Origin: DAOUTW01 sp964523575
GTDB taxonomy: Bacteria > Zixibacteria > MSB-5A5 > GN15 > JAAZOE01
NCBI GenBank assembly: GCA_964523575.1
Contig: CAZGAV010000001.1
Location: 1 to 64,000, forward strand
Length of the DNA stretch: 64,000 bases
Reading direction: 5' to 3'
Shown piece after piece: positions 1 to 7,428 of this stretch. A program made the position numbers and the translations under genes. Each line of letters opens with the position of its first letter. Positions within the stretch are counted from its first letter, which is position 1. The notes below the pieces were generated by a model, which was not told where the DNA came from, did not search any database, and saw nothing but the letters and a program-made list of their open reading frames with translations.

Positions 1-663
1 CCCCGCCCGCCGCTCGATTACCAGATGGTTTTCTCGGCTGAAGGTCTTATCAATGAATTCTACGAACCGGTGGTGGCCATCAAGAACGGCCGCCGCAAGG
101 TGATTCCGCCGATGACTGACATCGAACATCTGACTTTCAGCGGTATCGGAAAACTCGAAGCCTTCACCACTTCCGGCGGGACTTCGACCCTCCCGAAAAC
201 CTACGGCCGCATCCTGAAAAACCTCGATTACAAAACCATCCGCTACCCCGGTTTCTGCGACAAGTTCAAAACCATGCTCGATCTTGGTTTGGCTGACTGG
301 GAGAAAATTTCGGTCGATGGCGCGCAGGTGTCGCCGCGATCGGTGTTCAAAGCCGTCCTGGATAAAAGACTCAGTTTCGGCGAACCGGATTTGGTGCTGG
401 TGCGCCTCATTACCGAGGGAAAAATCAAGGGCAAGAAGAAACGGCTGATATCGGAAATCATCGACCGTCAGGACAAAAAGACGGGCTTGACCGCCATGAT
501 GCGTTGCACCGCTTTTCCGGTGACGATCATCGCCGTCATGGCCGCCTCAGGTCAAATCACCGCGCGCGGCGTATTGCCTCAGGAAAAGGCCGTCGATCCG
601 GCGCTGTTCGAAAAAGAGCTGGCCCATCGGAAAATAAAACTCCGCCGCCGCTGGAGTAAATAG
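1..663 (+). CDS. Saccharopine dehydrogenase-like protein, C-terminal part (5' truncated by window edge)
   Basis: The reading frame is open from base 1 with no start, so the gene begins upstream of the window. The visible 220 residues match the C-terminal (catalytic/dimerisation) part of the saccharopine dehydrogenase / lysine-ketoglutarate reductase family: a segment like FSAEGLINEFYEPVVAI, then GKLEAFTTSGGTSTLP, both characteristic of the substrate-binding half. The N-terminal Rossmann domain lies outside the window. The family catalyses NAD(P)-dependent oxidoreduction in lysine or carboxynorspermidine metabolism. Which substrate applies cannot be told from this fragment. It ends with a basic tail and TAG at 661-663; a repeat element begins 30 bp later. 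Confidence 0.82.
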   Translation, partial: PRPPLDYQMVFSAEGLINEFYEPVVAIKNGRRKVIPPMTDIEHLTFSGIGKLEAFTTSGGTSTLPKTYGRILKNLDYKTIRYPGFCDKFKTMLDLGLADWEKISVDGAQVSPRSVFKAVLDKRLSFGEPDLVLVRLITEGKIKGKKKRLISEIIDRQDKKTGLTAMMRCTAFPVTIIAVMAASGQITARGVLPQEKAVDPALFEKELAHRKIKLRRRWSK

Positions 664-693
664 TGGCCAGTATGCAGGTACATTGTCGAAGCT

Positions 694-892
694 GAGATCG
701 CCACGCCCCGCAAGCGGGGCTCGCGATGACGGAACTCGCTTTGGGGCAAATGGCTTGATTTTTCAGAACTAAATCGACGATCAATACTGCGATGTCTCAA
801 GGAAGCGGTAGCCAATTTTCATCATTGAGATATTTCGCGGAGGCATTAATCGATCCCTGTCATTGCGAGGAGCGAAGCGACGCGGCAATCTC
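694..892 (+). repeat. MITE-like repeat, copy 1 (with 38-bp extra segment)
   Basis: This is a 199-bp element bounded by imperfect inverted ends of about 35 bp. The left end (694-730) starts GAGATCGCC and contains the palindrome GCCCCGC-AA-GCGGGGC. The right end (858-892) ends GGCAATCTC, the common bacterial repeat that translates as CHCEERSDAAIS. A second copy in the same orientation lies at 1204-1364. Copy 1 carries about 38 bp (near 800-838) missing from copy 2; elsewhere the two differ at a few positions. The pair flanks a GIY-YIG nuclease gene. Confidence 0.85.
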
Positions 893-905
893 AAAGGACG
901 TAACA

Positions 906-1205
906 GTGGAAAGACGCGGATTCGTATATATCATGACCAACAAAACGCATCGGGTTCTATATACGGGTGTGACCAATGACCTGATACGGCGTACTTATCA
1001 ACATATGCATGAGCTAATTGAAGGATTCACCAAGAGGTACAAAGTCAAGAAACTTGTTTATTTTGAAGCTTTTGAGGATATAATAAATGCGATTTCCAGG
1101 GAGAAGCAGATCAAAAGCTGGTCGCGGAGCAAGAAGCTGGAGTTAATTAATAAGACCAACCCCGAATGGAAGGATTTGGGCGAAGATTTTTTCAGGGATC
1201 AATGA
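906..1205 (+). CDS. Small GIY-YIG nuclease-domain protein
   Basis: About 99 residues starting at a GTG 13 bp after the end of repeat copy 1. The in-frame ATG at 792 lies inside the repeat and would add a translated repeat segment, so GTG is preferred. The N-terminus VYIM...VLYTGVTNDLIRR corresponds to the GIY and YIG motifs (here VYI and YTG) and the catalytic Arg of the YhbQ/UPF0213-type single-domain family. The C-terminal REKQIKSW and NPEWKDL are also typical. The family cuts DNA in a metal-dependent way, but the role of small stand-alone members is unclear. The TGA stop overlaps the first bases of repeat copy 2, so the gene is tightly enclosed by repeats, which suggests it travels with them (inference). 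Confidence 0.85.
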   Translation: MERRGFVYIMTNKTHRVLYTGVTNDLIRRTYQHMHELIEGFTKRYKVKKLVYFEAFEDIINAISREKQIKSWSRSKKLELINKTNPEWKDLGEDFFRDQ

Positions 1206-1364
1206 GATCGCCACGCCCCGCAAGCGGGGCTCGCGATGACGAAGCTCGCTTTGGGGCAAATGGCTTGACTTTTCAGGACTAAATCGACAATCAATACTAC
1301 GATGTCTCACGGAGGCATTAATCGATCCCTGTCATTGCGAGGAGCGAAGCGACGCGGCAATCTC
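1204..1364 (+). repeat. MITE-like repeat, copy 2
   Basis: Second, shorter (161 bp) copy of the element at 694-892, in the same orientation, with the same GAGATCGCC left end and GGCAATCTC right end. It starts one base into the stop codon of the GIY-YIG gene. It lacks the 38-bp segment present in copy 1. Together the copies make the nuclease gene look like cargo between two direct copies of an element with inverted ends. Confidence 0.85.
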
Positions 1365-1410
1365 ATAATCTCCTTCATATCGCATTATCGAAAGGCAGCG
1401 GTTAAAATGA

Positions 1411-1438
1411 CAAAGCCCGCCGGAGAGGGCGGGCTTTG
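1411..1438 (-). terminator. Rho-independent terminator of the isc operon
   Basis: A perfect 11-bp stem (CAAAGCCCGCC / GGCGGGCTTTG) closes a 6-nt loop. On the minus strand it is followed by TCATTTTAA. It lies 32 bp past the iscX stop, where the long minus-strand operon should end. Confidence 0.75.
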
Positions 1439-1469
1439 TACTGGGAGGGAGGGTAACAATCGTCGATCA

Positions 1470-1670
1470 TTATCGATCGCGATATTCGTCGAGCCAGGCC
1501 ATCTGGATCGCTTCCAGCTTGCCCTCGCTTGAATTTTTAGGGTCGCCGTCGAACTCCTCCAGCTCCACCACCATCTGGTGCAGATCGGTGAAGCGGACCG
1601 TCAGGGGATCGAGGTCGGGGAAATTCTCAAAAAGAGCCATCCCGATATCTTCGGCGTCGTTCCAGTCCAT
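1470..1670 (-). CDS. iscX: Fe-S assembly protein IscX
   Basis: A 66-residue acidic protein matching IscX/YfhJ: MDWNDAEDIG at the start, FPDLDPLTVRFTDLH in the middle, and the C-terminal EAIQMAWLDEYRD that is diagnostic of the family. IscX binds IscS and iron and modulates cluster assembly. A GTG is available one codon upstream, but the ATG at 1670 has a GGGAG ribosome binding site within the end of fdx and overlaps the fdx stop (TGATG). It is the last gene of the isc operon, the same position as in Escherichia coli, and a terminator follows. Confidence 0.92.
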   Translation of the reverse strand: MDWNDAEDIGMALFENFPDLDPLTVRFTDLHQMVVELEEFDGDPKNSSEGKLEAIQMAWLDEYRDR

Positions 1671-1963
1671 CACAACTCCCGCTTCGGAGGGATACGGACT
1701 TTGACGTCGCCCATTACCTTCGACTGACAGCCCAGCCGCGATTCCAGGGTCAGACCGTGGGCGGTATCGAGCATATCTTCTTCGTCATCCGACATTTCCG
1801 ACAGGTTTTCCATCCCTTCCAGGACGATGACGTGGCAGGTGGAACAGGCGCAATTGCCGCCGCAGTTGTGATCCAGTTCGATGCCGTTGTCGAGAGCAGC
1901 GTCGAGGATGCTGGTACCGGGGGGGACATGCACTTCCCGGCCGTCGATAGTCACTTTGGGCAT
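1670..1963 (-). CDS. fdx: ISC-type [2Fe-2S] ferredoxin
   Basis: A 97-residue adrenodoxin-like ferredoxin. Cluster ligands are visible in CGGNCACSTC (Cys-x5-Cys-x2-Cys) plus the later Cys in RLGCQSK, followed by the usual VRIPP end. It supplies electrons for cluster assembly on IscU. I chose MPKVTIDG (1963) because the protein aligns from there and starts 13 bp after the hscA stop. An ATG at 2002 would overlap hscA and add a non-conserved 13-residue extension. The iscX start overlaps its stop, indicating translational coupling. Confidence 0.92.
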   Translation of the reverse strand: MPKVTIDGREVHVPPGTSILDAALDNGIELDHNCGGNCACSTCHVIVLEGMENLSEMSDDEEDMLDTAHGLTLESRLGCQSKVMGDVKVRIPPKREL

Positions 1964-1976
1964 AACGGCGATAGTC

Positions 1977-3833
1977 TCAGTTAACGAGTCTTTCTGCCTC
2001 ATTGATCGATTTATCCTTCAGTAATTCGCCGAAACTGCTGTTGACCATCCGAGCGGCCAGATCAGCGGTGGCGTCGTTGAGGTTGTCGAGTTTCTCTCGC
2101 AGGAGGCGGGTGTTGTCGCCTTCAAGGGCCTTCTCCAGCTCTTCGATGGCTTCGTGAATATCTTCCTTTTCGCCCGGTTTGAAATCGGAGACGAGTTCAA
2201 AGGCCTTGCGCGCGGCCTTTATGACGGTTTTAGCCTCATGGGAAAGTTCGATAAACAGGCGTTTTTCTATATCTTCGCGGGCATGGGCGAAGGAATCGCG
2301 CACCATCCGGTCAACCTCGCCCTTATCCAGTCCGTAGGAGGGCCGGATAGTGATATCCTGCTCCTGGCCGGTTTTGATGTCCCTGGCCGCTACTCGCAGG
2401 ATGCCGTCGGCGTCGAGAATGAAAGTGACTTCAATACGGGGCGAACCGGCCGGTTGAGGCCGGAGGCCGTTGAGGTTGAAACTGCCCAGCGAGCGGTTGT
2501 CGGCCACCAGTTCTCTTTCGCCCTGAAAGACCCGGATAGCGACCGAGGTTTGTCCATCCACATAGGTGGTGAAAACCTCCTTGGCCAGCGCCGGAATTTT
2601 GCTGTTGCGGGTAATCAGGGGATTCATGACGCCGCCCATGATCTCGATTCCCAGCGAAAGCGGGGTGACATCGAGCAAGAGCAGGTCGTCGCGGCCGCCG
2701 GTGAGGATATCGGCCTGCACCGCCGCGCCCAGCGCCACCACTTCATCGGGGCCGAGATCGCTGTGGGGCTCTTTGCCGAATAATTTTTTCACTTCACGCT
2801 TGACCATCGGCACGCGGGTGGAACCGCCGACGAGGATAACTTCGTCGATATCGTCGATGGTGAGATGAGCGTCATTCAATGCCCGGTGACAGAACTCGAG
2901 CGTGCGACCCACCAACGGTTTGATCGCCGCTTCGAACTCGGCGCGGGTGATGGAAACAACAAGATCGCCATGTTTGTGAGGCAGGGAGATATTGGTCGCC
3001 GGCGACGAACTCAGGGCCATCTTGGCCTGTTCCGCCTCGCGCCGCAGGAAAGCCCGGGTTTTGGGCGATTTGTAATCGAGATCGATATTTTTGCGCCCAC
3101 TGATATCGAGGAGCATTTTGACGATTTCCAGATCGAAATCGTCGCCGCCCAGCCGGGTATCGCCGGCCGTGGCGAGAACCTCGAAGATGCCGTTTTCGAG
3201 CCTCAGGATCGAGATATCGAAAGTGCCGCCGCCGAGATCATAGACGACGATATTGCCGCGGTCGCGCTGGTCCATGCCATAGGCGAGCGAAGCCGCCGTC
3301 GGCTCATTGATGATGCGGAGCACTTCCAGCCCGGCGATTTTTCCGGCGTCCCGGGTAGCCTGTCTCTGGGCGTCGTCGAAATAAGCCGGAACTGTGATGA
3401 CGGCCCGATCAACATTCTGCCCCAGTTTTTTTTCGGCCTGTTGTTTGACTGAGCGCAGGATAGCCGCCGACAATTCCACCGGCGAATAGATGGTGTCGTC
3501 GATTTTGACCGAGGCCAGGCCACGCGGATCGGAGGCGATTTCAAACGGGAGGCTTTTCTTCTCGGCCTGCAAATCGGCGGCGGCTTTGCCCATCAGCCGT
3601 TTCACGGAATAGATCGTATGCTCCGGGTTGTCAACCATAGCCTGACGGGCCTCAAATCCGATTTCGAGACGGTCGCCTTTGATGAATATGACCGAAGGCA
3701 CGATGGCGCCATGATCGCCGGCCAGCGTCTGGGGCCGTCCGTTTTTAACCACGGCCGCCAATGAATTAGTCGTTCCCAGGTCGATGCCGATGGCCGGTCT
3801 CTTATTTTGAGTACGGGTTCCGTTATCAGTCAT
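1977..3833 (-). CDS. hscA: Fe-S assembly Hsp70 chaperone HscA
   Basis: A 618-residue Hsp70. The ATPase domain (about 1-385) has IGIDLGTTNSLAAVV at the N-terminus, AYFDDAQRQATRDAG, NEPTAASLAYG, YDLGGGTFDISIL and LVGGSTRVPMV. The substrate-binding domain follows, with a shorter C-terminal lid than DnaK, as in HscA. Its client is the LPPVK loop of IscU, which is present in the IscU encoded here. HscA and HscB drive cluster transfer from IscU. The start overlaps the end of hscB by 8 bp. Position in the isc operon distinguishes it from DnaK. Confidence 0.95.
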   Translation of the reverse strand: MTDNGTRTQNKRPAIGIDLGTTNSLAAVVKNGRPQTLAGDHGAIVPSVIFIKGDRLEIGFEARQAMVDNPEHTIYSVKRLMGKAAADLQAEKKSLPFEIASDPRGLASVKIDDTIYSPVELSAAILRSVKQQAEKKLGQNVDRAVITVPAYFDDAQRQATRDAGKIAGLEVLRIINEPTAASLAYGMDQRDRGNIVVYDLGGGTFDISILRLENGIFEVLATAGDTRLGGDDFDLEIVKMLLDISGRKNIDLDYKSPKTRAFLRREAEQAKMALSSSPATNISLPHKHGDLVVSITRAEFEAAIKPLVGRTLEFCHRALNDAHLTIDDIDEVILVGGSTRVPMVKREVKKLFGKEPHSDLGPDEVVALGAAVQADILTGGRDDLLLLDVTPLSLGIEIMGGVMNPLITRNSKIPALAKEVFTTYVDGQTSVAIRVFQGERELVADNRSLGSFNLNGLRPQPAGSPRIEVTFILDADGILRVAARDIKTGQEQDITIRPSYGLDKGEVDRMVRDSFAHAREDIEKRLFIELSHEAKTVIKAARKAFELVSDFKPGEKEDIHEAIEELEKALEGDNTRLLREKLDNLNDATADLAARMVNSSFGELLKDKSINEAERLVN

Positions 3834-4485
3834 CGCGATTCTCCGTCACCGCCTTGTCGATACGAAGCATGATAGCCCGCAGATATTTGATGCTGTTCAG
3901 ACAGGCTTCGATTTCGCCTTTGATTTCGCGGTTGCCATTGAGGAGTTTCGAGAACAGCCCTTCGAGGGAGTCGATCAAATCCTGCTGGCGTGTTCGAAAA
4001 TTGTCTCCAGCCTGAGTCAGCCGTTCCCGTTGTTCCGCGGAAGGCTCAGAGTTTTCGAGCAATTCGCCAATCTCCAGAATTTCCTCGAAGAGTTCCTGCG
4101 GTGGCGCCGGGGCGCTGGAGAAAGACCCGGAGGTCAGAGACAGAAGGTATTCGGCCCGGTGAATCGGGTCGGATAAGACCTTGAAAGCCGCGTTGAGGTA
4201 GGCGGTATTGTCCCGCGCCACAATTTTTTCTTCTTCGGTATGCCCGGCATAGAAATCGGGGTGGAATTTCCGGGACAGCTCGAAGAAAGTCTTTTTTATG
4301 CTATCGGGATCGACGACGAATGATCTTTCGATTCCGAAAAGATCGAAATAATCGCCCATATCCTGGACCGGCTGAATCTTGACGCAATGAACACAGAACG
4401 GGCCCGATCCCGATTCCTGCCGGCACGACCAGCAGAGCGAATGGGCGGAGGACATGTCAGCCCGTGGAAGATTATCCGTTGGCAT
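3826..4485 (-). CDS. hscB: Fe-S assembly J-protein HscB with N-terminal tetracysteine motif
   Basis: A 219-residue J-domain co-chaperone of HscA. The start at 4485 (MPTDNLP) has GGAGG six bases upstream; the ATG at 4542 would read back through the preceding gene. Residues about 18-36 contain CWSC and CVHC, a two-CxxC zinc-finger-like module known from eukaryotic HSCB and some bacterial homologues but absent from E. coli HscB. The J-domain follows with the HPD triad (KFHPDFY) and NTAYLNAAFKVLSDPIHRAEYLL. The C-terminal helical domain binds IscU. It overlaps the end of the upstream DUF2480-like gene by 14 bp. Confidence 0.92.
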   Translation of the reverse strand: MPTDNLPRADMSSAHSLCWSCRQESGSGPFCVHCVKIQPVQDMGDYFDLFGIERSFVVDPDSIKKTFFELSRKFHPDFYAGHTEEEKIVARDNTAYLNAAFKVLSDPIHRAEYLLSLTSGSFSSAPAPPQELFEEILEIGELLENSEPSAEQRERLTQAGDNFRTRQQDLIDSLEGLFSKLLNGNREIKGEIEACLNSIKYLRAIMLRIDKAVTENRDD

Positions 4486-4744
4486 GAGTGGCCTCCTTAT
4501 ATAACCGGGAATAAATCGGCACCGAAGAATGTTCGTTGCCATAGCGGATGCTTTTGACCAACGGCGTCAATTGGGCGGTGACGACCATAAAGGCCCACGG
4601 CGGAATGATGGTCGTGCCGCAACCTTTGACCAGCACCCGTTTATCCCGGTATTGTTGCCAGTCGAAATTTTCCGTTTTTTCGAAGAAGGCGGCTTCAGAA
4701 ATAATGCCGTCTTTCATGAACACGGTCATGTCGAGTAGATCCAT
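4472..4744 (-). CDS. Short DUF2480-like protein inside the isc operon
   Basis: A 90-residue protein with a GGGAGG site before ATG 4744. Residues such as FDWQQYRDKRVLVKGCG and IIPPWAFMVVTAQLTPL resemble the C-terminal core of DUF2480 proteins, a family known to me mainly from Bacteroidetes that is usually nearly twice as long. There is one Cys (KGCG). It sits between iscA and hscB, a slot that is empty in the classical isc operon, and its 3' end overlaps hscB, so it is translated with the cluster machinery. A role in Fe-S assembly is suggested only by context; the family name is a recollection of the motif, not a search result. Confidence 0.7.
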   Translation of the reverse strand: MDLLDMTVFMKDGIISEAAFFEKTENFDWQQYRDKRVLVKGCGTTIIPPWAFMVVTAQLTPLVKSIRYGNEHSSVPIYSRLYKEATHANG

Positions 4745-4763
4745 ATTTCCCTCCCGTGTTCCG

Positions 4764-5138
4764 TCAGACCGAGAACGAGGAGCCGCAACCGCAGCTTCTG
4801 GTCGACATCGGGTTATTGAACTTGAAACCGCCGTTTAAGATTTCATTGGTGAATTCAATCGTCGTTCCATCCATATAGATCAGCGATTTGGCGTCGATGA
4901 CGACCTTGAGGCCGTCGAAATCGAAGGTGCGGTCGAATTCATCGATTTCCCGGGCGAATTCCATTTTGTAACTCAGACCGCTACAGCCGCCGCCCTGGAC
5001 GCCCACCCGGAGCATGAGCCCGTCGGGGTTCTCCTGCTGAGCGATCAAGCGCTTGACTTCGGCCACGGCGGCCGGCGTCATACTGATCAGACCTTCGGCC
5101 TTTTCGCTGGCGTTGCTATGTACGTTGGCGTCGTTCAT
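4764..5138 (-). CDS. iscA: A-type Fe-S carrier IscA/ErpA
   Basis: A 124-residue HesB/IscA-family protein. The three conserved cysteines are seen in GGGCSGLSY and in the C-terminal SCGCGSSF. The start at 5138 overlaps the iscU stop (ATGA). The reading frame is open upstream but overlaps iscU, so that extension is ignored. A-type proteins deliver iron or [4Fe-4S] clusters to apo-enzymes. An N-terminal extension of about 18 residues precedes the core, so it could be called ErpA as easily as IscA. Confidence 0.9.
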   Translation of the reverse strand: MNDANVHSNASEKAEGLISMTPAAVAEVKRLIAQQENPDGLMLRVGVQGGGCSGLSYKMEFAREIDEFDRTFDFDGLKVVIDAKSLIYMDGTTIEFTNEILNGGFKFNNPMSTRSCGCGSSFSV

Positions 5139-5569
5139 CAGGCAGCCCTCTCCTCTTCCTTCTTTTTCGCTTCTTCCTGCCGAATGTCCTTGCCGTTCTT
5201 CTTCATATAGTCGGCCAGCGCCGCCTTGAGAGCGTCTTCGGCCAGCACCGAACAATGAATTTTGACCGGCGGCAGAGACAATTCGTTGACAATGTCGGTA
5301 TTCTTTATCTTCAGGGCCTCGTCGATGGTCTTCCCCTTGACCCATTCGGTGGCCAGGGAAGAGGAGGCGATGGCCGAACCACAGCCAAAGGTCTTGAACT
5401 TGGCGTCTTCGATGACGTTATCATCGTTGATCTTCAACTGCAGTTTCATGACATCGCCGCATTCGGGAGCGCCGACGACCCCGGTCCCGACCGCCTTATC
5501 GTCCTTGTCGAGCGATCCCATGTTGCGGGGATGCTTGAAATGATCTATGACTTTTTCTGAGTATGCCAT
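5138..5569 (-). CDS. iscU: Fe-S scaffold protein IscU
   Basis: A 143-residue scaffold. It starts MAYSEKVIDHF with a GAGGAG site just upstream; an in-frame ATG seven codons earlier is less likely. Ligand cysteines lie in GAPECGDVMKLQ, FKTFGCGSAIASSS and LPPVKIHCS. LPPVK is the HscA recognition motif, consistent with the linked hscA. The C-terminus carries a charged Lys/Glu-rich tail of about 20 residues beyond the usual end. It overlaps iscA. Confidence 0.95.
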   Translation of the reverse strand: MAYSEKVIDHFKHPRNMGSLDKDDKAVGTGVVGAPECGDVMKLQLKINDDNVIEDAKFKTFGCGSAIASSSLATEWVKGKTIDEALKIKNTDIVNELSLPPVKIHCSVLAEDALKAALADYMKKNGKDIRQEEAKKKEEERAA

Positions 5570-5619
5570 GACTATATTCTCCTCAGGCACTCTTCCGGAT
5601 CAATCCGGAGAGACGCCGA

Positions 5620-6834
5620 TTAATGTTCACTCCATTCGACCGATTTGAGGTCGATACCCTCTTTGGCCATTTCGTACAAAGGCGACATCTCGCGCAAGCG
5701 TTTGACGGAATTGACGATTTTGTTGCCGACGTATTCGATTTCCTCTTCGGTCGTAAATCGTCCCAGCCCGAAACGGATCGATGAATGAGCCAGCTCTTCA
5801 TCGACGCCGAGAGCTGTGAGGACATGGGAGGCGTCAAGCGTCGCTGAGGTGCAGGCCGATCCAGAGGAGAGGGCGACGTCGCTCATTTCCATCAATAATG
5901 ATTCGCCTTCGACATAAGCGAAGCTCAAATTGAGATTACCCGGCAGGCGTTTCTCGGCGTGGCCGTTGAGGTAAACTTCGTCGAGCCGGCCCATGATGAT
6001 GTTTTTCAGTTTGTCGCGCAGGCCGGTCAGGCGCCTTGTTTCCGATTCCATTTCATCCATAGCAAGGCTTATCGCCTTACCGAAACCGACGATACCCGGC
6101 ACATTGAGCGTTCCCGAACGCATGCCGCGTTCATGGCCGCCGCCGTCAAGCAGGGGCGCGCAACGCACGCGCGGATTTTTACGCCGGACATAAAGGCCGC
6201 CGATGCCCTTGGGACCATAAATCTTGTGACCGGAAAACGACATCAGATCGATATTCATGGAGTTGACGTCAATCGGAATTTTGCCGACTCCCTGCGTGGC
6301 GTCGGTATGGAAAAGAACGCCATGTTCGCGGGCGATCTTGCCGATCTCGGCCAGCGGCTGGATAACACCGATCTCGTTATTGACGGCCATGACGGAAATG
6401 AGAATAGTCTTATCAGTAATAGCTTTGGCCAATTCCTCAAGGTCGATGATGCCATCGGGCTGAACCGGCAAATAGGTTACTTTTTTGCCCTGCCGTTCGA
6501 GTCGGGCAGCGGTATCGAGGATGGCCGGATGTTCGGTTTTGACCGTGATGATGTGGTCGCCCCGAGAAGCATACATTTCGGCAATACCCTTAAGCGCGAT
6601 ATTATTCGATTCCGTGGCGCCGCTGGTAAAGACGATTTCCTTTTTGGTGGCGCCGACAGCCGAGGCGATTGTCTCGCGGGCTTTTTCGACCGCTTCTTCG
6701 GCTTCCCATCCAAAGGAATGGTTACGGCTGGCGGCATTACCGAACTTTTCGGTAAAATAAGGTATCATCTCATCCAGGACACGCTTATCGGTCGGTGTCG
6801 TGGCTTGATAATCCATGTAAATTGGCAGTTTCAT
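5620..6834 (-). CDS. iscS: Cysteine desulfurase IscS
   Basis: A 404-residue PLP-dependent class V aminotransferase-fold enzyme. MDYQATTPTD opens the protein. The PLP lysine lies in SFSGHKIYGPKGIG, and the mobile-loop nucleophile in SSGSACTSATLDASHVL, the long loop typical of group I IscS/NifS. It removes sulfur from cysteine as a persulfide and passes it to IscU. It has a GGAGG site and lies 50 bp before iscU and 49 bp after iscR. PLP could be supplied by the pdxST genes 1.5 kb away. Confidence 0.95.
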   Translation of the reverse strand: MKLPIYMDYQATTPTDKRVLDEMIPYFTEKFGNAASRNHSFGWEAEEAVEKARETIASAVGATKKEIVFTSGATESNNIALKGIAEMYASRGDHIITVKTEHPAILDTAARLERQGKKVTYLPVQPDGIIDLEELAKAITDKTILISVMAVNNEIGVIQPLAEIGKIAREHGVLFHTDATQGVGKIPIDVNSMNIDLMSFSGHKIYGPKGIGGLYVRRKNPRVRCAPLLDGGGHERGMRSGTLNVPGIVGFGKAISLAMDEMESETRRLTGLRDKLKNIIMGRLDEVYLNGHAEKRLPGNLNLSFAYVEGESLLMEMSDVALSSGSACTSATLDASHVLTALGVDEELAHSSIRFGLGRFTTEEEIEYVGNKIVNSVKRLREMSPLYEMAKEGIDLKSVEWSEH

Positions 6835-6883
6835 TTTCCCAACCCTCCAAAGGTTAGATTTATGGAGATCGTAATCCGTCTCA

Positions 6884-7345
6884 TCAACTGTTTTCTCCCG
6901 TTAGCGAGGAGGCCATCGGCAGAGGAATTCCCCCGCGTCTGCCGGGGGGAATGAAGTCGGCCAGTTTGGTCTCTTCCAGGATCTTGCGAAATTTATGATT
7001 CAGGCCGGACATGGGCGATTTAATGACACAGTCGGCCTTCTTGGCGCATTTACCGCCTTTCGAAAGGCATTCAATCAAGCCGGTTCTGGTTTCCAACACC
7101 CGGAGGATATCGGCCAGAGAAACGCTGGAGGCCGGCCGCGCCAGCCTGAACCCTCCGTTGGGACCCGAAAGCGAAATCGCCAAATCGGCCCGGACCAGTT
7201 CAGAAAGTATCTTGGCCAGCAATTCCTTCGGTATCGCCGTCGATTGCGCTATTTCCGAAACATTAGCCAGTTGGCCATAATCCAGTTCCGAAAGGTGAAT
7301 CAGGGCCAGTAATCCGTATTCGGTCTTCTTTGACAGGCTGAACAT
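6884..7345 (-). CDS. iscR: Rrf2-family regulator IscR
   Basis: A 153-residue Rrf2 winged-helix protein. The HTH lies at about residues 10-60 (KKTEYGLLALIHL, AIPKELLAKILSELVRADL, LSGPNGGFRLARPA). Three cysteines follow in IECLSKGGKCAKKADC, matching the [2Fe-2S]-binding arrangement of IscR. It is first gene of the isc operon and has an AAGGA site. A palindromic operator overlapping the promoter start lies immediately upstream (7373-7399), consistent with autoregulation by cluster status. The C-terminus is Pro/Gly-rich and longer than usual. Confidence 0.9.
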   Translation of the reverse strand: MFSLSKKTEYGLLALIHLSELDYGQLANVSEIAQSTAIPKELLAKILSELVRADLAISLSGPNGGFRLARPASSVSLADILRVLETRTGLIECLSKGGKCAKKADCVIKSPMSGLNHKFRKILEETKLADFIPPGRRGGIPLPMASSLTGENS

Positions 7346-7372
7346 GCTATCCTTAAGTTCTCCGACCTTTTT

Positions 7373-7428
7373 TATCTCCGACTAATTTAGTCTTAGATAA
7401 GTCTACAAAAAAATGGGCCGGGTGTCAA
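7373..7428 (-). promoter_or_regulatory. isc operon promoter with overlapping Rrf2/IscR-type operator
   Basis: On the minus strand TTGACA (7428-7423), a 17-bp spacer and TAGACT (7405-7400) form a sigma-70-like promoter. Directly downstream, 7373-7399 is a 27-bp inverted repeat: TATCT, 2 bp, GACTAA, one central base, TTAGTC, 2 bp, AGATA. It would cover the transcription start and is well placed for repression by IscR. The assignment to IscR rather than the divergent Rrf2 protein is inference. Confidence 0.7.

Noticed and set aside
792..905. N-terminal extension of the GIY-YIG gene to the ATG at 792
   Set aside because: The extra residues are a translation of the repeat element (CHCEERSDAAIS), and the conserved domain starts after GTG 906.
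694..1364. Repeat pair as a CRISPR array
   Set aside because: Only two long copies flanking a gene, no regular spacers, no cas genes.
1302..1532. 76-codon open frame starting in repeat copy 2
   Set aside because: It is translated repeat plus the terminator and antisense of iscX; no family resemblance.
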